Positions 45,375 through 57,557 are shown, numbered from the stretch's first letter. The stretch is 64,000 nt of DNA from Prionace glauca (GCA_037974335.1 CM075760.1:14998059-15062058); one strand, 5' to 3'. The notes: generated by a model not told the origin, from the sequence alone. Made by a program: numbers and translations.

Positions 45375-45700
45375 AACATGATGTGGAGATGTCTGCATTG
45401 GACTGGGGTGGGCGCAGTAAGAATTCTCACATCAGGTGAACATCTCTGCTACCAAATAAACCTGTTGGACTTTAACCTGGTATTGTGAGACTTCTTACTG
45501 TCTGTCAGACATACAGGTTAGGTTGATTGCCCATGCTCAATTGCCACTTAGTGTCTCAGGATGTGTGGATTGGGGGGATTAGCAGGGTAATTCTGTCGTA
45601 AATCCGGGAGAGGGCCTGGGAAGAATGCTCTGTTGGAGAGTCAGCGCAGACTTGATGGGCCAAAAGGCCTCCTTCTGCACTGTAGGGATTCTGTGACTCA
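45375..45700 (+). mobile_element. Penelope-like tail fragment and SINE 3' half
   Basis: 45375-45500 carries the AACCTGTTGGACTTTAACCT tail seen at the ends of the two Penelope-like fragments, next to a short inverted piece. 45510-45700 is a V-SINE-like 3' half (GATTGGGGGGATTAGCAGGG, CTTGATGGGCCAAAAGGCCT, CTGCACTGTAGGGATTCTGT). Confidence 0.55.
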
Positions 45701-46039
45701 AGTTACCCAATAGACTCCTTCTGTGCTGCAATGACTTTATGACTGGATGTATATAATGTAGCTACAGAAATATATTACAAAGTTAGAAATAATAAGAAAT
45801 GGAAAGGGGGAAGAAAAGAAAGTGTTTTACTCACAGATGTTGGCCTCTTTTAGGTGAAATAAATCTACATTCCCTGACCGTAAATGTCGGCCTCTTTTAA
45901 GGTCAAACCAAATAAACAAACTCAAATTACATTGGGACAAAGTAAAAGGGGCCAAAAAAAGGGAACAGGCAGAACAAAATCAAAGTGCAAAGGAGACTTA
46001 AAAACATCAAATTATAGTGTGATTATGAGGGTCAATAAT

Positions 46040-46640
46040 GCACCCCAGCCCCTGCGGTGCCCAAAGAGCGCGAAGGCTTCAACTGTGCCTGTGGACACCG
46101 CATGCTCCCTCTCCAGGGAAACCTGGCCGCGAACGTAGCCGCGGTAGAGGGGCAGACAGTCAGGATGGACGGCCCCCTCCATCGCCCACCGTAAATGTTG
46201 GAAACAGGAGCAAGTTTTCAGTTTTCTGATACTCAATCTTCATTCACACAAAGCTCGCGCTCCGATTGGCTGGAGGACCAGCATTCTTTCGGTCCTCCAG
46301 CTCCTTCCATTGGTCAACATCTCAGCATGAAGGTCAGAGACGGAAGGCACAGTCCCGCACATGCGCAGCTTCCTCTTCTCCTTGGACATGCGCAGTCCCT
46401 GGTCTTAGATGGGGGGGCAGGCCACCAAGCGGCTTCTCGCTCTGGGCGGAGCCGCCAGCCGCGAGGCTGGAAACCTTGGCTCGAAGAGGGGGAGGGGATC
46501 AACGGGTGGGGGCGGGGCTCCCGGGTCCGCACCGGGCCTGCGCACTGGAAACCTGTGACGTCACTGCGGAGCCGAATAATTTCTATTGGCTGATTCAGGC
46601 AGGGCTCCATTGTGACGCCACAATGCAGAAGTTGTCCAAT
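46040..46640. promoter_or_regulatory. CpG-rich probable bidirectional promoter of ZNF-E/ZNF-F
   Basis: A GC- and CpG-rich stretch between divergent genes. It has inverted CCAAT boxes (46265-46269, 46309-46313, 46585-46589), a GC box GGGGCGGGG (about 46508-46518) and a perfect CRE TGACGTCA (46556-46563). A probable first-exon donor GGAA|GTGAGT for ZNF-F is at 46763/46764. Parts recur at 54.3-54.8 kb, upstream of ZNF-G. Open frames crossing this island are not supported as genes. Confidence 0.6.
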
Positions 46641-46879
46641 GAGCTTCAGGCTGAAACTTCCTCCTCTGTGCAACATCTGGGAGGAAATCAATGTTTCCCC
46701 CTTTCCATTTCTTTCCTCATTCTGGGGGAAATTGGGGACTTGCAGCAACTGGAGGATAAGGAAGTGAGTGCAGTCGGTTTCTTCCACACATTATTTGTCC
46801 ACTAATGTAGACATATGTCTGTCTGGCAGCTTGCATGCAAACTTTCAGCTCTCTGAGTCCAGGACAGGAAGCAGTGAGC

Positions 46880-46939
46880 ATGGATCTGTCAATCAACCTC
46901 AAACAGCACCTTCAGGAGAATTGGGAGGGTGAATATTAG
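46880..46939 (+). other. Conserved MDLSI upstream ORF, ZNF-F copy
   Basis: A 19-codon frame MDLSINLKQHLQENWEGEY with a TAG stop, between the first exon and the coding exon. The surrounding 200 bp are also shared among paralogues. Confidence 0.6.
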
Positions 46940-47423
46940 ATACAGCAGAGTGAGAATGGAGGGAGAGTGTGTGGAATGGGGATTCACAGCTTTAGGGGAA
47001 TGAGAGAGGACAGAATGTTCCATAGAAACTAGAATTGTCTGTTCTGAATTTCTACCCTGTACTGACATTGATGATATTTGTATATTCCTTTTGCAGAATA
47101 TCAGAAAGTGAAGATTTAAAGAAGAATATCAAACCAAACTTGACTTCAAGATCTAACACAGTCACTCAATTAATTGGGACTTGAATATTTGAATCTAGAA
47201 TGGAAATGTGTTTCTCTGCTTTGTCTGCTTCAGGAGATTTTAAATAGTGTGACTGGAAAAGCACCGAGACACACACATACTGAAACATGCATACACCTGA
47301 GTGACTGTGGAAAGAACTGTAGCAGTTAGACATGCTGAAAATACATTGCAGCAGAGAGATCATATCCATGTAATGTGACTGAACTGATTGTCAAACCTGG
47401 ACAGTCACAAGTACACCTACACT

Positions 47424-48350
47424 ATGGAAAAACTGTGGAAATGTGAGGACTGTGGGAAAGGATTCAGGTACCCATCTGCACTGGAAACTCATCGACGCAG
47501 TCACACTGGAGAGAGACCATTCACCTGCTGTGTATGTGGGAAGAGATTTACTCAGTTATCCCATTTACAAACACATCAGGGAGTTCACACTGGAGAGAGG
47601 CCATTCACCTGCTCTGTGTGTGGGAAAGGATTCAGTCAGTTATCCAACCTGCTGAAACACAAAGTTAGTCACACTAATGAGAGACCCTTTAAATGCTCTG
47701 ACTGTGGGAGTGGTTTCAAATGCTCTGGAGATCTGGTGTCCCACCAGCACATTCACACTGAGGAGAGACCATTCAGCTGCTCTCACTGCACAAAGTCATT
47801 TAGAACATCATACAACCTGCGAGTACACCAACAAATTCATACTGGGGAGAAGCCATTCACCTGCTCTGTGTGTGAGAAAGGATTCTCCCGGTTAAACAAT
47901 CTGCTGACCCACCAGCGCATTCACACCGGGGAGAGGCCATTCACCTGCTCTGACTGTGGGAAAGAATTCACTCGATTGAACAATCTGTTGACGCACCTAC
48001 GGGTTCACACCAGAGAGAAACCATACACCTGCTCTATGTGTGGGAAGGGATTCACTCAGTTGCCCAACCTATTGAGCCACAAGGTCACTCATACCCAGGA
48101 AAGACCCTTTAAATGCTCTGACTGTGGGAGTGGCTTCAAAAGCTCTCGGGAACTGATGGTCCACCAACCCATTCACACTGACGAGAGACCGTTTCCCTGC
48201 TCTCTCTGCTCAAAGAGGTTTAGGAGATCATCCACACAGCAAAGACACCAGCGAGTTCACACTGGGGAGAGACCGTTCACCTGCTCTGTGTGTGCGAAGA
48301 GATTCAATCGGTCATCCAACCTGCAGAGACACCAGCGAGTTCACAAGTGA
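47424..48350 (+). CDS. ZNF-F: C2H2 zinc-finger protein, 11 fingers
   Basis: About 308 residues from the ATG at 47424 ([20 protein letters not shown]). An in-frame TTG start 12 codons earlier gives [12 protein letters not shown], again the tail of an ancestral finger. Eleven fingers. Fingers 3-5 and 8-10 are two versions of one three-finger block: QLxNLLxHKVxHT, [13 protein letters not shown], then RPFxCSxCxKxFR. This indicates internal duplication. Linkers include TNERP, TQERP, TEERP, TDERP and TREKP besides TGERP. No KRAB. The acceptor TTCCTTTTGCAG ends at 47096. The 3' flank matches those of ZNF-A and ZNF-H. Intact and probably functional as a nuclear DNA-binding factor. Confidence 0.9.
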   Translation: MEKLWKCEDCGKGFRYPSALETHRRSHTGERPFTCCVCGKRFTQLSHLQTHQGVHTGERPFTCSVCGKGFSQLSNLLKHKVSHTNERPFKCSDCGSGFKCSGDLVSHQHIHTEERPFSCSHCTKSFRTSYNLRVHQQIHTGEKPFTCSVCEKGFSRLNNLLTHQRIHTGERPFTCSDCGKEFTRLNNLLTHLRVHTREKPYTCSMCGKGFTQLPNLLSHKVTHTQERPFKCSDCGSGFKSSRELMVHQPIHTDERPFPCSLCSKRFRRSSTQQRHQRVHTGERPFTCSVCAKRFNRSSNLQRHQRVHK

Positions 48351-48554
48351 TTCCAGGTGTTGGATTCTGCTGTTGGTGAAGTGAGAGGGTCAGAGTGTTT
48401 CTTTCTGCTGGTCTGGCCAGTCTCACAACTTTGCTTCCAGTGGGCTGATGCTCTTTGAGTCCGGGAGAATACATTTCTACTGAAATGACCCACAAAAGCT
48501 GATGAAGGACATTTATTTTATCCTGGATGATAAATAGTACTTTTCCAACCACTA

Positions 48555-48660
48555 CAGGTAGATCTGAAATAAACACAGAATGAACTGGAAAAAAGCAACA
48601 GTTTTGGCAGCATCTACGGAGAGATAAACAGAATTAGTGTTTAACTCTACTTCACAACTA
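48555..48660. repeat. Dispersed repeat fragment
   Basis: GGCAGCATCTACGGAGAGAT with AAACAGAATT resembles the repeat near 19.5, 55.3 and 60.1 kb (ACAGCATCTGTGGAGA). Confidence 0.45.
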
Positions 48661-51600
48661 AAGCAAGGGAGAAATGTGATGGATTTGATGCTGCTGAGAA
48701 AGGGGAGAGGGTCATATAGATGGACAAGGAATGACTACAACAATGATTTTTGACTTCCATGATGACAGTATTAGTTTTTGAAAGCAATGGTGACTGTGAA
48801 TTAAGCATGCTGGGATTTTCGGTCAATTTATAATTAAAAACAGATGAAGGCTGCAGAGTTACTGTGAGTGATGACCTGGTCTGGGAACTGTGAGCTGAAG
48901 CTTCCTGTGTTGCCCAAATATGGGAATTTGTTTACTTTGAGGTATTCATGATGGCCCTGAGTTTTATGGAGGTGATGTGAGCTACATGCCATCTGAACCA
49001 AACAGAGTGGAATCATTTACAAGTAATTTCATTGGCTGCGTATGTCATCAGTTTCCAGTTACAGCATTGGCTGGGTGCCAGATTATTGTCTGGTAAGTTG
49101 AAACATTTTGTAGATAAAAGATATGTGCAGTGCTTTGTCAGCAGTGATAACTCCAGAGATCAACCATGACAAAAAGAACACTGGCCCTAAAGAACACCAT
49201 CAGATACCAAAAGGACAGATTTTACATCGAGAACAGACTTCATTCTAACTGGGTAGTGTCTATTTTCAGTTAAATAATTAGAGTTAATGTTCAATGAGAG
49301 TGAAAGTGATGAGAGTGAAAGTGTTGCAACCGTTTTAAGTTTGAATTGGTATTGAAAGTGTTCAATAAAGGAAGATTGTTAAGAGAATTAAGAGTTCTTG
49401 TTGTCACATTAAACTGGAATGCTTGAAAGAGTTTGAATTAGTCACCGAATAATCGTCAGGTAAAACACAAGGAAAAGTCAGGGATTGGTCAGAGTATGGG
49501 TGAGATCAAATAGCAAAAATGCCAACAGGGCAAAGGGAGAGGTAGTGGTTGTACAAAAGAAACAAATGATCTGGTTGAATGTTAATGACAGAATAAAGGA
49601 CAGCTCTGTTTGGAAGCCAAAAAAACATGAAAACAAAATGCAGAGTAGCACTCAGCAAAAAAAAAAACAAGTCAAAATTGGAGAGAGTTCAGGATGTGAA
49701 GTTGTTGAACTCAATGTTGAATCCAGAAGGCTATAAATTGCCTCCAGGGAAGATGAGGGGCTGTTTGTCCAGCTTGTGTTGGGCTTCTCCAGAACATTGC
49801 AGCAGGCCGAGGACAGAAATGTGAACGTGAGAGCAAGGTGGGGAATTCTAATGGCAAGCGGAAGGTCAGGGTCATGCTTGTGGACTGAGGGTGTTCCACA
49901 AAGAGGGCAGGGAACAGGCTACAGATAAATTAAAGAGAAACCGTTTGTGTCCAGAACATTGTGAATATCGTTTTACTCTGGTTGTCTTTGATCCTCAAGT
50001 TATGTTCTGCTTTTTAAAAACATGTTCTGTTTCATTAATGAACTTTTATCAGTAAAGCTATTTGATTTTTCTGGTCTTTTCATGATGAGATTGATGCACT
50101 TTAAGGAAAGTGGGTGAGAGGGGTTGGCAGGCTCTTTAACAGAAAGTGACTCCCTCTAATTGGCAAAGGAGCCAGAGGGGGAGATGAGATTTTATTTTTG
50201 ACACAGTGATGTTCGAAAATGGGGTTCAGGGAGTCAATTAACCCTTTCTCCCCTTTTCCCAAACTCTGAAATGATTCCCAGTGATAACCCTTGTTAGTGA
50301 CAGTGGTTAGATTTTATTCAGTATCAAGAAGAGTTGACACAGGCTAATGTCTGAGCACTAGTTTCAAAGTGCAGCAGCATTACCATTACACTCTGGGTAG
50401 AAGCAGCATCTCCATGGAAATGCTCCCTGCTCTGCCCCAGATGCCACGGCACCAGTCAATGCAAAATGTAAAACTCCGACAAATCTCTGTGCTCAGGGAA
50501 TCCCTTCCTGTACTTTTTTACATCACAAAGTCTATGGAGACTGATCTAACCCAATCATTACCCAGCTAATATTTGAACAGACCAATTACAAAACCTGTCA
50601 TTGAACCATCTGTACCCACACAATCCACATCAACCTCTTAAACAATTGTCTTCCCCACGCTCTGTCCCTGATACAGGGAGTCAGCATTCCCGTGCCAAGC
50701 AGTGAAAACATGGTGGCCTTGACACCCAGGTGTCATCTAGGATTCAAGGCACTTTTGTTTTCTCTGTCCTCGGGGACCTGTTTATCTCCCTGGTTCCACA
50801 CAGCAAGTTCTCAGCTCTGCCAGATTTCTGCTGAAGTTTTGTCTCTTTTACACCTTCCGGATCAATAAAACATTTGGTCAGTGAAGATCCAAACCACAAT
50901 TTCCCATCCTGTCACCTGTTAACCATCCTTATCCAGACCGTAATCACAACAGGAATATAAACAGGAGAAGTGTAACAATCAAATTCAAAATCAAGGCACA
51001 GCCAGTCAGAGAATTTCATTTAATGTTCACTAATTAGCAAGTAAACCTGAAATCCAGGGTCCCCCAGGATTCTTACGGTTCACACCTTGAGGGGGAGGAG
51101 AACTCTCTCTGTCCCCTCACTCAATTTCACTCTGTTATTTTCCAGTTCTGTTCTGGCCCTGCTTGGGGTAACATCTACTCAATCTTCTCCTGAAGGAGCG
51201 CTGTGAGTTCTAGGTACATAAGGACAGATGTTTCAAGCAACAGATCAAGTATGGATGTAAAAGATTCTCCAGCTCTCTCTTTACCCCTATCCAATTTGTG
51301 GACAGCTCTTAACAGTATTATTTCTCCCAACCTCTTAATTGTCCCAATCTATAATATTATCCATTTTACTTGAATTTTCCTCATTTTCTGAGCATGTGCT
51401 GTGCGTTTAATTGAATCCTGATTATTTTGAACTCAGTTTCTCTCTGGAGTGTGTGTCAGTGCCTTGATGGTGTCACAATGTTGTCTCAATCCCCTGGCCA
51501 CATTAATCATTTCATCCCCTGCTGTGTCTCAAGTAGCTGTGTGTGTTTGAGACCCGCTCTTCACTCCATCTCACCATGAATTTAGGCTTGCTATTTTTCA

Positions 51601-51815
51601 CATGTAACAAATCAGACCTGCACACTCACTCCCGTATCCCAATGAACTGATCAAAGTGTGACTGTCTTTCTTATCTCCTCCTGTTATGGTGCTGATATTT
51701 CATGTAGTGGCCAAGCTTTCAAGTGTTGATTTCTTTAAAACAAAGTTGCTGGACAAGGATGTAAATATCTTCCAAAGAAAGCGATCAACTTACTCATCAC
51801 ATCGACACATTCCAG
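48661..51815. other. Long intergenic stretch without a recognised gene
   Basis: No coding sequence is supported. About 49690-49910 (GTTGAACTCAATGTTGAATC, GGGCTTCTCCAGAACATTGC) resembles a dispersed repeat that I know from elasmobranch sequence by memory only. The 83-codon Lys-rich frame at 49485 runs into it and is not convincing. Confidence 0.35.
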
Positions 51816-51819
51816 ACTT

Positions 51820-52320
51820 TCACTAGAATGTAGATGGACACCAGATTGATATATTCCATTCAACCACATCCAAGGGCAGTTATTTCAATTCCCTGATTGT
51901 CCTGTTGTGATGTATTTCTTACAACTAATCACAGGAGACCCAGGAACAGGTTACAATAGTTTATTCATGATTCACACCTGGAGGGAACTACCCCAGAGAA
52001 AGCTCTGGAAGAGCACCCTCCTGTGATACAGCTCAAAGTCACACCTCTGACACAGCTGTCTAATAATCAGTGATATCACCCAAATACAACTCTCAGCACC
52101 AAGTCACAGACACAGACAGCTGACACAGTTATTCAATGCCATGAGAAATGCAACAGTTGTGAGGAAGAATATTTTGATGCAGCAAATGGTAATAACCTGG
52201 AACTCACTGCCTAGGAGGGTGGAGGAAGTGGAGACAATAAACAATTATAAGGGAAATTGGATGGGTATTTGGGGGTGTTTCAAACAGAAATGCTAACTAA
52301 ATATCTGTGAACTTCCTAAC
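51820..52320 (-). repeat. Inverted, shorter copy of the segmental duplication
   Basis: Reverse complement of the start of the 39.2 and 58.9 kb copies: the old LINE end (52150-52310) and ATATATCAATCTGGTGTCCA. Together with the ZNF-G 3' flank it is collinear with ZNF-H and its 3' flank. Confidence 0.72.
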
Positions 52321-52527
52321 ATCTTGTTACTCTGTGATTCTTGTGAAATTTGAAACCAGTTATTCACAAGACTTAAAGAGAATCAGCCCACTGGAGGCTG
52401 AAACCGGCCAGTCCAACAGAAAGAAACCCTCTGACCCTCCCCATTGATCAGCTGTGAGAATGAACAAAATACAGTTCTGGATGTAATTGAGAGCAGAAGC
52501 AATAACAACAGAATCTAACCCCTAGAA

Positions 52528-53286
52528 TCACTCATGAACCTGTTGGTGTCTCAGCAGCTGGGATGAAACTCTGAATCCATTCCCACACTGAGAACAGGTG
52601 AATGGCTTCTCCCCAGTGTGAACTCGTTGGTGTGTCTGCAGATTAGATGACTGATTGAATTCCCTCCCACACTGAGAGCAGGTGAATGGTTTCTCTCCAG
52701 TGTGAACTCGCTGGTGCCTCTGCAGGGTGGATGACAGAGTAAATCGCTTCCCACACTGAGAGCATATGAACGGTTTCCTCCCAGTGTGAACCTGCTGGTG
52801 TATCTGCAGATTGGATGACTGACTGAATCCCTTCCCACACTGAAAGCAGGTGAAAGGTTTCTCCCCAGTGTGAACTCGCTGGTGTCTCTGCAGGGTGGAT
52901 GACTGAGTGAATCCCTTCCCACACTGACAGCAGATGAAGGGCCTCTCCCCAGTGTGAACTCTCTGGTGTGACTGCAAGCTGGATAAGTCAGTGAATCCCT
53001 CACCACACTGCGAGCAGGTGAATGGCCTCTCCCCAGTGTGAACTCGATCGTGTGTTTGCTGCTGGGATAACCGAGTGAATCCCTTCCCACATTGAGAGCA
53101 GACGAATGGTTTCTCCCCAGTGTGAACTTGCTGGTGTCTCCACAGAGCGGATGCCTGAGTGAATCCCTCCCCACACTGAGAGCAGATGAATGGCCTCTCC
53201 CCAGTGTGACTGCGCCGATGAGCTTCCAGCTGAGATGGGGTTCGATATCTCTTCTCATACTCCACACATTTCCATGGTTTCTCCAT
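52528..53286 (-). CDS. ZNF-G: C2H2 zinc-finger protein, 9 finger units
   Basis: A 252-residue protein starting MEKPWKCVEYEKRYRTPSQL. The second Cys of finger 1 is Tyr, so eight of nine units should bind zinc. Most fingers are of the CSQCGKGF type, which sets G and H apart from the other genes. Fingers 5, 6 and 8 share SSTLQRH/SSNLQxH helices. Linkers are TGERP/TGEKP with one TGRKP. The acceptor ACTTATTTTACAG marks the exon start at 53617. The 268-codon frame overlapping it in another phase (53357-52551) is a shadow. It is the partner of ZNF-H in an inverted duplication. Intact; probable nuclear DNA-binding protein. Confidence 0.88.
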   Translation of the reverse strand: MEKPWKCVEYEKRYRTPSQLEAHRRSHTGERPFICSQCGEGFTQASALWRHQQVHTGEKPFVCSQCGKGFTRLSQQQTHDRVHTGERPFTCSQCGEGFTDLSSLQSHQRVHTGERPFICCQCGKGFTQSSTLQRHQRVHTGEKPFTCFQCGKGFSQSSNLQIHQQVHTGRKPFICSQCGKRFTLSSTLQRHQRVHTGEKPFTCSQCGREFNQSSNLQTHQRVHTGEKPFTCSQCGNGFRVSSQLLRHQQVHE

Positions 53287-53774
53287 AGTGCAGATGCCCT
53301 TGCCGCTCTCTTAGGTGCACAATCAGTAGAAGCCTTGTCCACAACATTAGTACACACTCTCCCTGATGTGAATGGTGTGATATTTATTCAGGCTGCGTAA
53401 CTGCTTAAAGCTCTTTAGTCAGTCACTGGAACACTCTAATTTGAGTGTAGAAGCTTTTCCAGTCACACTGATGTTTGAAATCTTTTCAAATCAACAGATG
53501 GACAAACATTTCTCCTTCTAGATTGAAAGGCCAATGATATCCAGCTCCCAAGGAATACGACTGTCAGATCTAGATGTGTTGTTTGAGATTTTGGCCTGTG
53601 ATTCCTCTTTCAATATCCTGTAAAATAAGTTTATTAAAGCCATCACTTTTGCAACAGGATAGAAATTCAGAAGACACAATTCCAGTTTCTATGGAGTATT
53701 ATTTCCTCTCTCATTCCCCAAAAGCTCTAAATCCCCATCCAGTACACTCTCCCTCCATTTTCATCCTGCTGTAT

Positions 53775-53834
53775 CTAATATTCACACTCCCAATTTTCCT
53801 GAATATGCTGTTTGAGGCTGATTGACAGATTCAT
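53775..53834 (-). other. Conserved MDLSI upstream ORF, ZNF-G copy
   Basis: 19 codons, MNLSISLKQHIQENWECEY, then TAG. It is in the same position relative to the coding exon as in ZNF-E, -F and -H. Confidence 0.55.
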
Positions 53835-53864
53835 GCCCACTGCTTCCTGTCCAGCATACAGAAA

Positions 53865-54300
53865 TTATAAGAAATCGGAAATGCAGTTGGCCTTTCAGCC
53901 CATCAAACTGCCTCAACCATTGATTGAGAATTGGCCGATCTACCTCAGCACCATTTCCCACACTGTCCACCAGATGGCTCGTTGCCTCAACATCTTCTAT
54001 ATTTCAAAACTTATCAATCTCTGGGTTGAAATTTCTTGATGACCGAGGCTTGGAGTACCTTGGAGTAGCATAATTCCAAAACTACACCACATACTTGAGT
54101 GAGGAAATCCCTCCTCATCTTAACTTCCTTTCCACTTTCCTACCTGTTCCCAATAATGCTTGACTCGTTTATCAATCGAAAATCAATCTAACTCACCCTG
54201 GGATATATTCAATGACTCTCAGCCTCCACTGATCCCTGTGGAAGAGAAATCCAAAGGGTAATGACTCTGATACGCGAGAGATTAATGCCTGGAAATATCT
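53865..54300 (-). mobile_element. Old LINE remnant in the ZNF-G leader
   Basis: Reversed LINE-type 3' sequence (GTTGGCCTTTCAGCCCATCA, AGGAAATCCCTCCTCATCTT). Strongly decayed. Confidence 0.5.
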
Positions 54301-54309
54301 AAGGTAGCT

Positions 54310-54800
54310 CCAGTACAATATTAATCTGTCTGAAACTCAATCTTCATTCAGAGAGGAGCAGCAGTGTACCTGGGCAACAATGGAGGAAGCTCCAGACTGC
54401 CATGCACCCAAGTCCGTATTCTGATTGGTTGGAAGACCAGCGCCCATCCGGTCTTCCACGCCTTGCCATTGGTCAATCTCCCGCACGTAGACAAAGAGGG
54501 GCGGAACCCGAACCCACGTGGGGATGGGCGGAGCGTTGACTGCCAGCCGCGCTGAGCTGGTGTCCAATCTGCAGTGTTTTGCTTCTGTACCCAGAGATAT
54601 TGCTGCCAATGGGACAATGGGTGCTAGGAACGTCTCTCTGACTCATTGTGACGGCACAATAGAGCCCTGCCTGAATCAGCCAATAGCAATCACTCTGCTC
54701 CGCAGTGACGTCTCCGGGTTCAGGCGCGCGAAGCAGGAGCCCCGCCCCCACCCATTGTTTCCCAGTCTGTGCATTGTCAGTCCAGTCAGATAGACAGATA
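54310..54800. promoter_or_regulatory. CpG-rich probable promoter of ZNF-G, rearranged
   Basis: It contains CCAAT boxes in both orientations, a CRE-like TGACGTCT (54706-54713) and a GC box CCCCGCCCCC (about 54740-54750). 54330-54490 matches 46225-46330 in the same orientation, while 54640-54740 matches about 46555-46625 in the opposite orientation, so part was inverted. Confidence 0.55.
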
Positions 54801-55849
54801 TCTGTCTGGCAGCCTGCATGGAGATTTTCAGCTCTCTGTGTCCAGGACATGGATTTGTCAATCAGCACCTTCAGGAGAATGGGCAGAGAGGATATTAGAT
54901 ACAGCATGGAGGTAGAGTGTGTAGGACAGGGATTCACAGCTTTTGGGGAATCAGAATTGCTACATCTTATCAACCATCCCCAAGCCTTCACAATGAATCT
55001 CTCTTCTCAGGACACTCTCATCTCTGACTTGTCCATACTTGTAGCAATGTAACAAAGCAGCTGTATGTCTGCTGATATGAGAGGCTCTGCTCGGCACGTT
55101 TAAAGCTCCATGATTGTATCTTTAATGACTAAATAGCTATAGGAATGTGGTCAAGCCAGCTAAATCCCATAATGCTTTATATATGAGTTAGTAACAATTC
55201 ATTTGTTAACACAGTACACAAGGATATATAAATACATTTAAAGGCAAACTATTGCGAATACTGCGATCTGAAATAAAAACGGAAAATGCTGGAAAATCTC
55301 AGCAGGTCTAACAGCATCTGTGGAGAACTCTGACAAAAGGGTCATCCACACTCGAAACGTTGGTCTATTCTCATTTTTAAATATATATAACAGCTGCCTC
55401 AGCCTTGGCCCACTTTAACACATACAATTGTGCAATGGAGACGGCAGGTCAGACAACTGGTCAGAATATTAAAAATGGCCAAGAATGGTGACCAGAATGA
55501 CAAGGGAGTTGAAATTAGAGTAGGAGAGAAAGGTAACTCGAAGTATTAAGACTAATAGTAAGACTAGATGCTTGAAAAAAAGGTTAACAAATGGAGCACT
55601 GACCATAGGAAATACAGCACAGAAACAGGCCCTTCAGCCCAAACGGTCCACGCCAAGCACAGAACCTGTCCCTCAGAATTCCCTCCAGTAACTTTCTGCC
55701 ACTCATGTCAGGCTGAGCGGCCTGTAGTTTTTGCTGTTCTTCTTCAACAACTGAACAACATTAACCACACTTCAATCTTCCAGAACTCAGCGCGAGGAGG
55801 TGGAGGGGGAGGGAAAGGGGGGAGGGGTTAAAGGTGGGGGCGGTGACCC
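54801..55849. other. Leader-type copy and repeats between ZNF-G and ZNF-H
   Basis: 54780-54960 is another copy of the zinc-finger leader block on the plus strand, but a deletion shifts its MDLSI frame (MDLSISTFRRMG). 55270-55365 is the dispersed repeat AAAATGCTGGAAAATCTCAG; 55595-55790 is a reversed SINE/LINE piece (CAGGCCCTTCAGCCCAAACG). Confidence 0.45.
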
Positions 55850-56102
55850 CACCCCCTGACCTCTTTGCTAAGGTGTTGACCAATGAGAACAATTTGAAAA
55901 CCGGAAGGTGTCTTCCTCCAGCCAATCAGGGCGCGGGCTTTGTGAGAATAAAAATTGAACTTCAGACAAATTCAAACTTCCTCCTGTCTTCAACATCTGT
56001 GGTACCTGAACGAGATTGTGAGTAAAACATTTTATTTTCTCCTTCTTTACTTTTCTTATTCTAGGGGAAACTGGGAACTTGCAGCAACTGAAGGGAAAGG
56101 AG
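55850..56102 (+). promoter_or_regulatory. Probable promoter and first exon of ZNF-H
   Basis: CCAAT boxes at 55880-55884 and 55922-55926 beside GGGCGCGGG. Downstream, GGAACTTGCAGCAACTGAAG is shared with the ZNF-F first exon and ends at a donor AG|GTGAAT (56102/56103). Inferred from homology and motifs. Confidence 0.5.
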
Positions 56103-56234
56103 GTGAATCCAGGGAGGCTGCAGACTCTGGAAAATTTGACCCAGGTCTGTCTCTCTCTTAAAGACATTGTCATTCTTTGCTTCTGCAGCTTGACACATTT
56201 ATTTGTCTGGCTAAGAGGATGGTCTATTTTTGTA

Positions 56235-56940
56235 ATGTGTGGATGAGCAGAGGGATCTAGGTGTATGTGTACATAGATCCCTGAAAGTTAGGAATCAAGT
56301 AGATAAGGTTGTTAAGAAGGCATATGGTGTCTTGGCGTTTATTGGTAGGGGGATTGAATTTAGGAGTCGCAGCGTCATGTTACAACTGTACACAACTCTG
56401 GTGCGGCCACACTTGGAGTACTGTGTGCAGTTCTGGTCCCCACATTACAGGAAGGATGTGGAGGCTTTGGAGAGGGTGCAGAGGAGGTTTACCAGGATGT
56501 TCCTGGTATGGAGGGGAGGTCCTATGAGGAGAGGCTGAGGGATTTGGGGTTGTTTTTGCTGGATAGAAGGCGGCTAAGAGGGGATCTTATTGAAACATAT
56601 AAGATGATTAGAGGTTTAGATAGGGTGGATAGTGATAACCTTTTTCCTCTGATGGAGAAATCTAGCACGAGGGGGCACGACTTTAAATTAAGGGGTGGTA
56701 GTTATAGGACGGATGTCAGGGGTAGGTTCTTTACCCAGAGGGTGGTGAGGGATTGGAATGCCCTGCCTGCTGCAGTTGTAAATGCGCCTAGTTTGGGGGC
56801 GTTTAAGAGATCCGTGGATAGGTTTATGGACGAAAAGGGATTGGTTTAGGTTAGTGGGTCATTGTTTTGTAACTGGTCGGCGCAACATCGTGGGCCGAAG
56901 GGTCTGTTCTGCACTGTAATGTTCTATGTTCTATGTTCAC
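56235..56940 (+). mobile_element. CR1-like LINE in the ZNF-H first intron
   Basis: DEQRDLGVCVHRSLKVRNQV, RPHLEYCVQFWSPHYRKDVE, then in the next frame RRRLRGDLIETYKMIRGLDR and FFTQRVVRDWNALPAAVVNA. The tail is GGGCCGAAGGGTCTGTTCTG with ATGTTCTATGTTCTATGTTC. One frame break; otherwise well preserved. It is absent from the paralogous leader of ZNF-F. Confidence 0.8.
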
Positions 56941-57179
56941 AACTAAAGGGCTGCTTTCCTTAAAGATGGTTGACGTTCACAGGGGCAATGAATTAATATA
57001 GGACAGATATATGTCGTGTTGTTTTATGATACAGATTATATATATTTATGGCTCAATCATAAAATGCTTTTAATATTATTTCTGGTCTTGTAATGTCGGA
57101 CTGTAGTTACGTTATATACTTCCAGTCATCTCTTTCCACAGACAATTGTTAGCCTTTGATTTTGGATCAGTGCAGGCTG

Positions 57180-57510
57180 AGGATCATTGAATGTATTCCA
57201 GGATGAGTTGGACAGATTTCTGAGTCACAAGAGTGTCAATGGTTGTGCAAAACAGGTCGGTAAATGGAGAGAAAGCTAAGATGAGGAGGAATTTCTTCAT
57301 CCAAGGATGTGGGGAAGCTTTGGAATTCTCAATTCCTGAGGACGGTGGAACCTCAGCCATCAAATCTTCTCAGGGAGAGAATGATTGGTTTCCATATAGA
57401 AGATATCAAAGGATATGGATTTAGTGTGGGGGGGAATGATGCTGAGGTAGGTGAGCCAATGACAATCTTGAATGGTTTAAAAGGCTCGATGGGCCAATTG
57501 GCTGACTACA
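57180..57510 (+). mobile_element. Old LINE remnant in the ZNF-H leader
   Basis: AGATGAGGAGGAATTTCTTC and GTTTAAAAGGCTCGATGGGC blocks of CR1-type 3' ends. Decayed. Confidence 0.55.
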
Positions 57511-57557
57511 GCTCCTATTTGTTGTCATCTCTGTATCCAGGACAGGAAGCAGTGAGC

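Noticed and set aside
46195-46805. Open frames of 132-179 codons across the E/F CpG island
   Set aside because: GC-rich sequence has few stops by chance. The products have no domain or plausible composition, and promoter motifs explain the region better.
49485-49736. Lys-rich 83-codon frame
   Set aside because: It runs into a probable dispersed repeat, has an A-rich simple stretch and no promoter or splice context.
52551-53357. A 268-codon minus-strand frame overlapping ZNF-G, and similar frames of 177-219 codons over ZNF-D and ZNF-H
   Set aside because: They are alternate-phase readings of repeated finger codons (GRDSLxHPxC repeats) and lack zinc-binding spacing. The in-phase C2H2 arrays explain the DNA fully.
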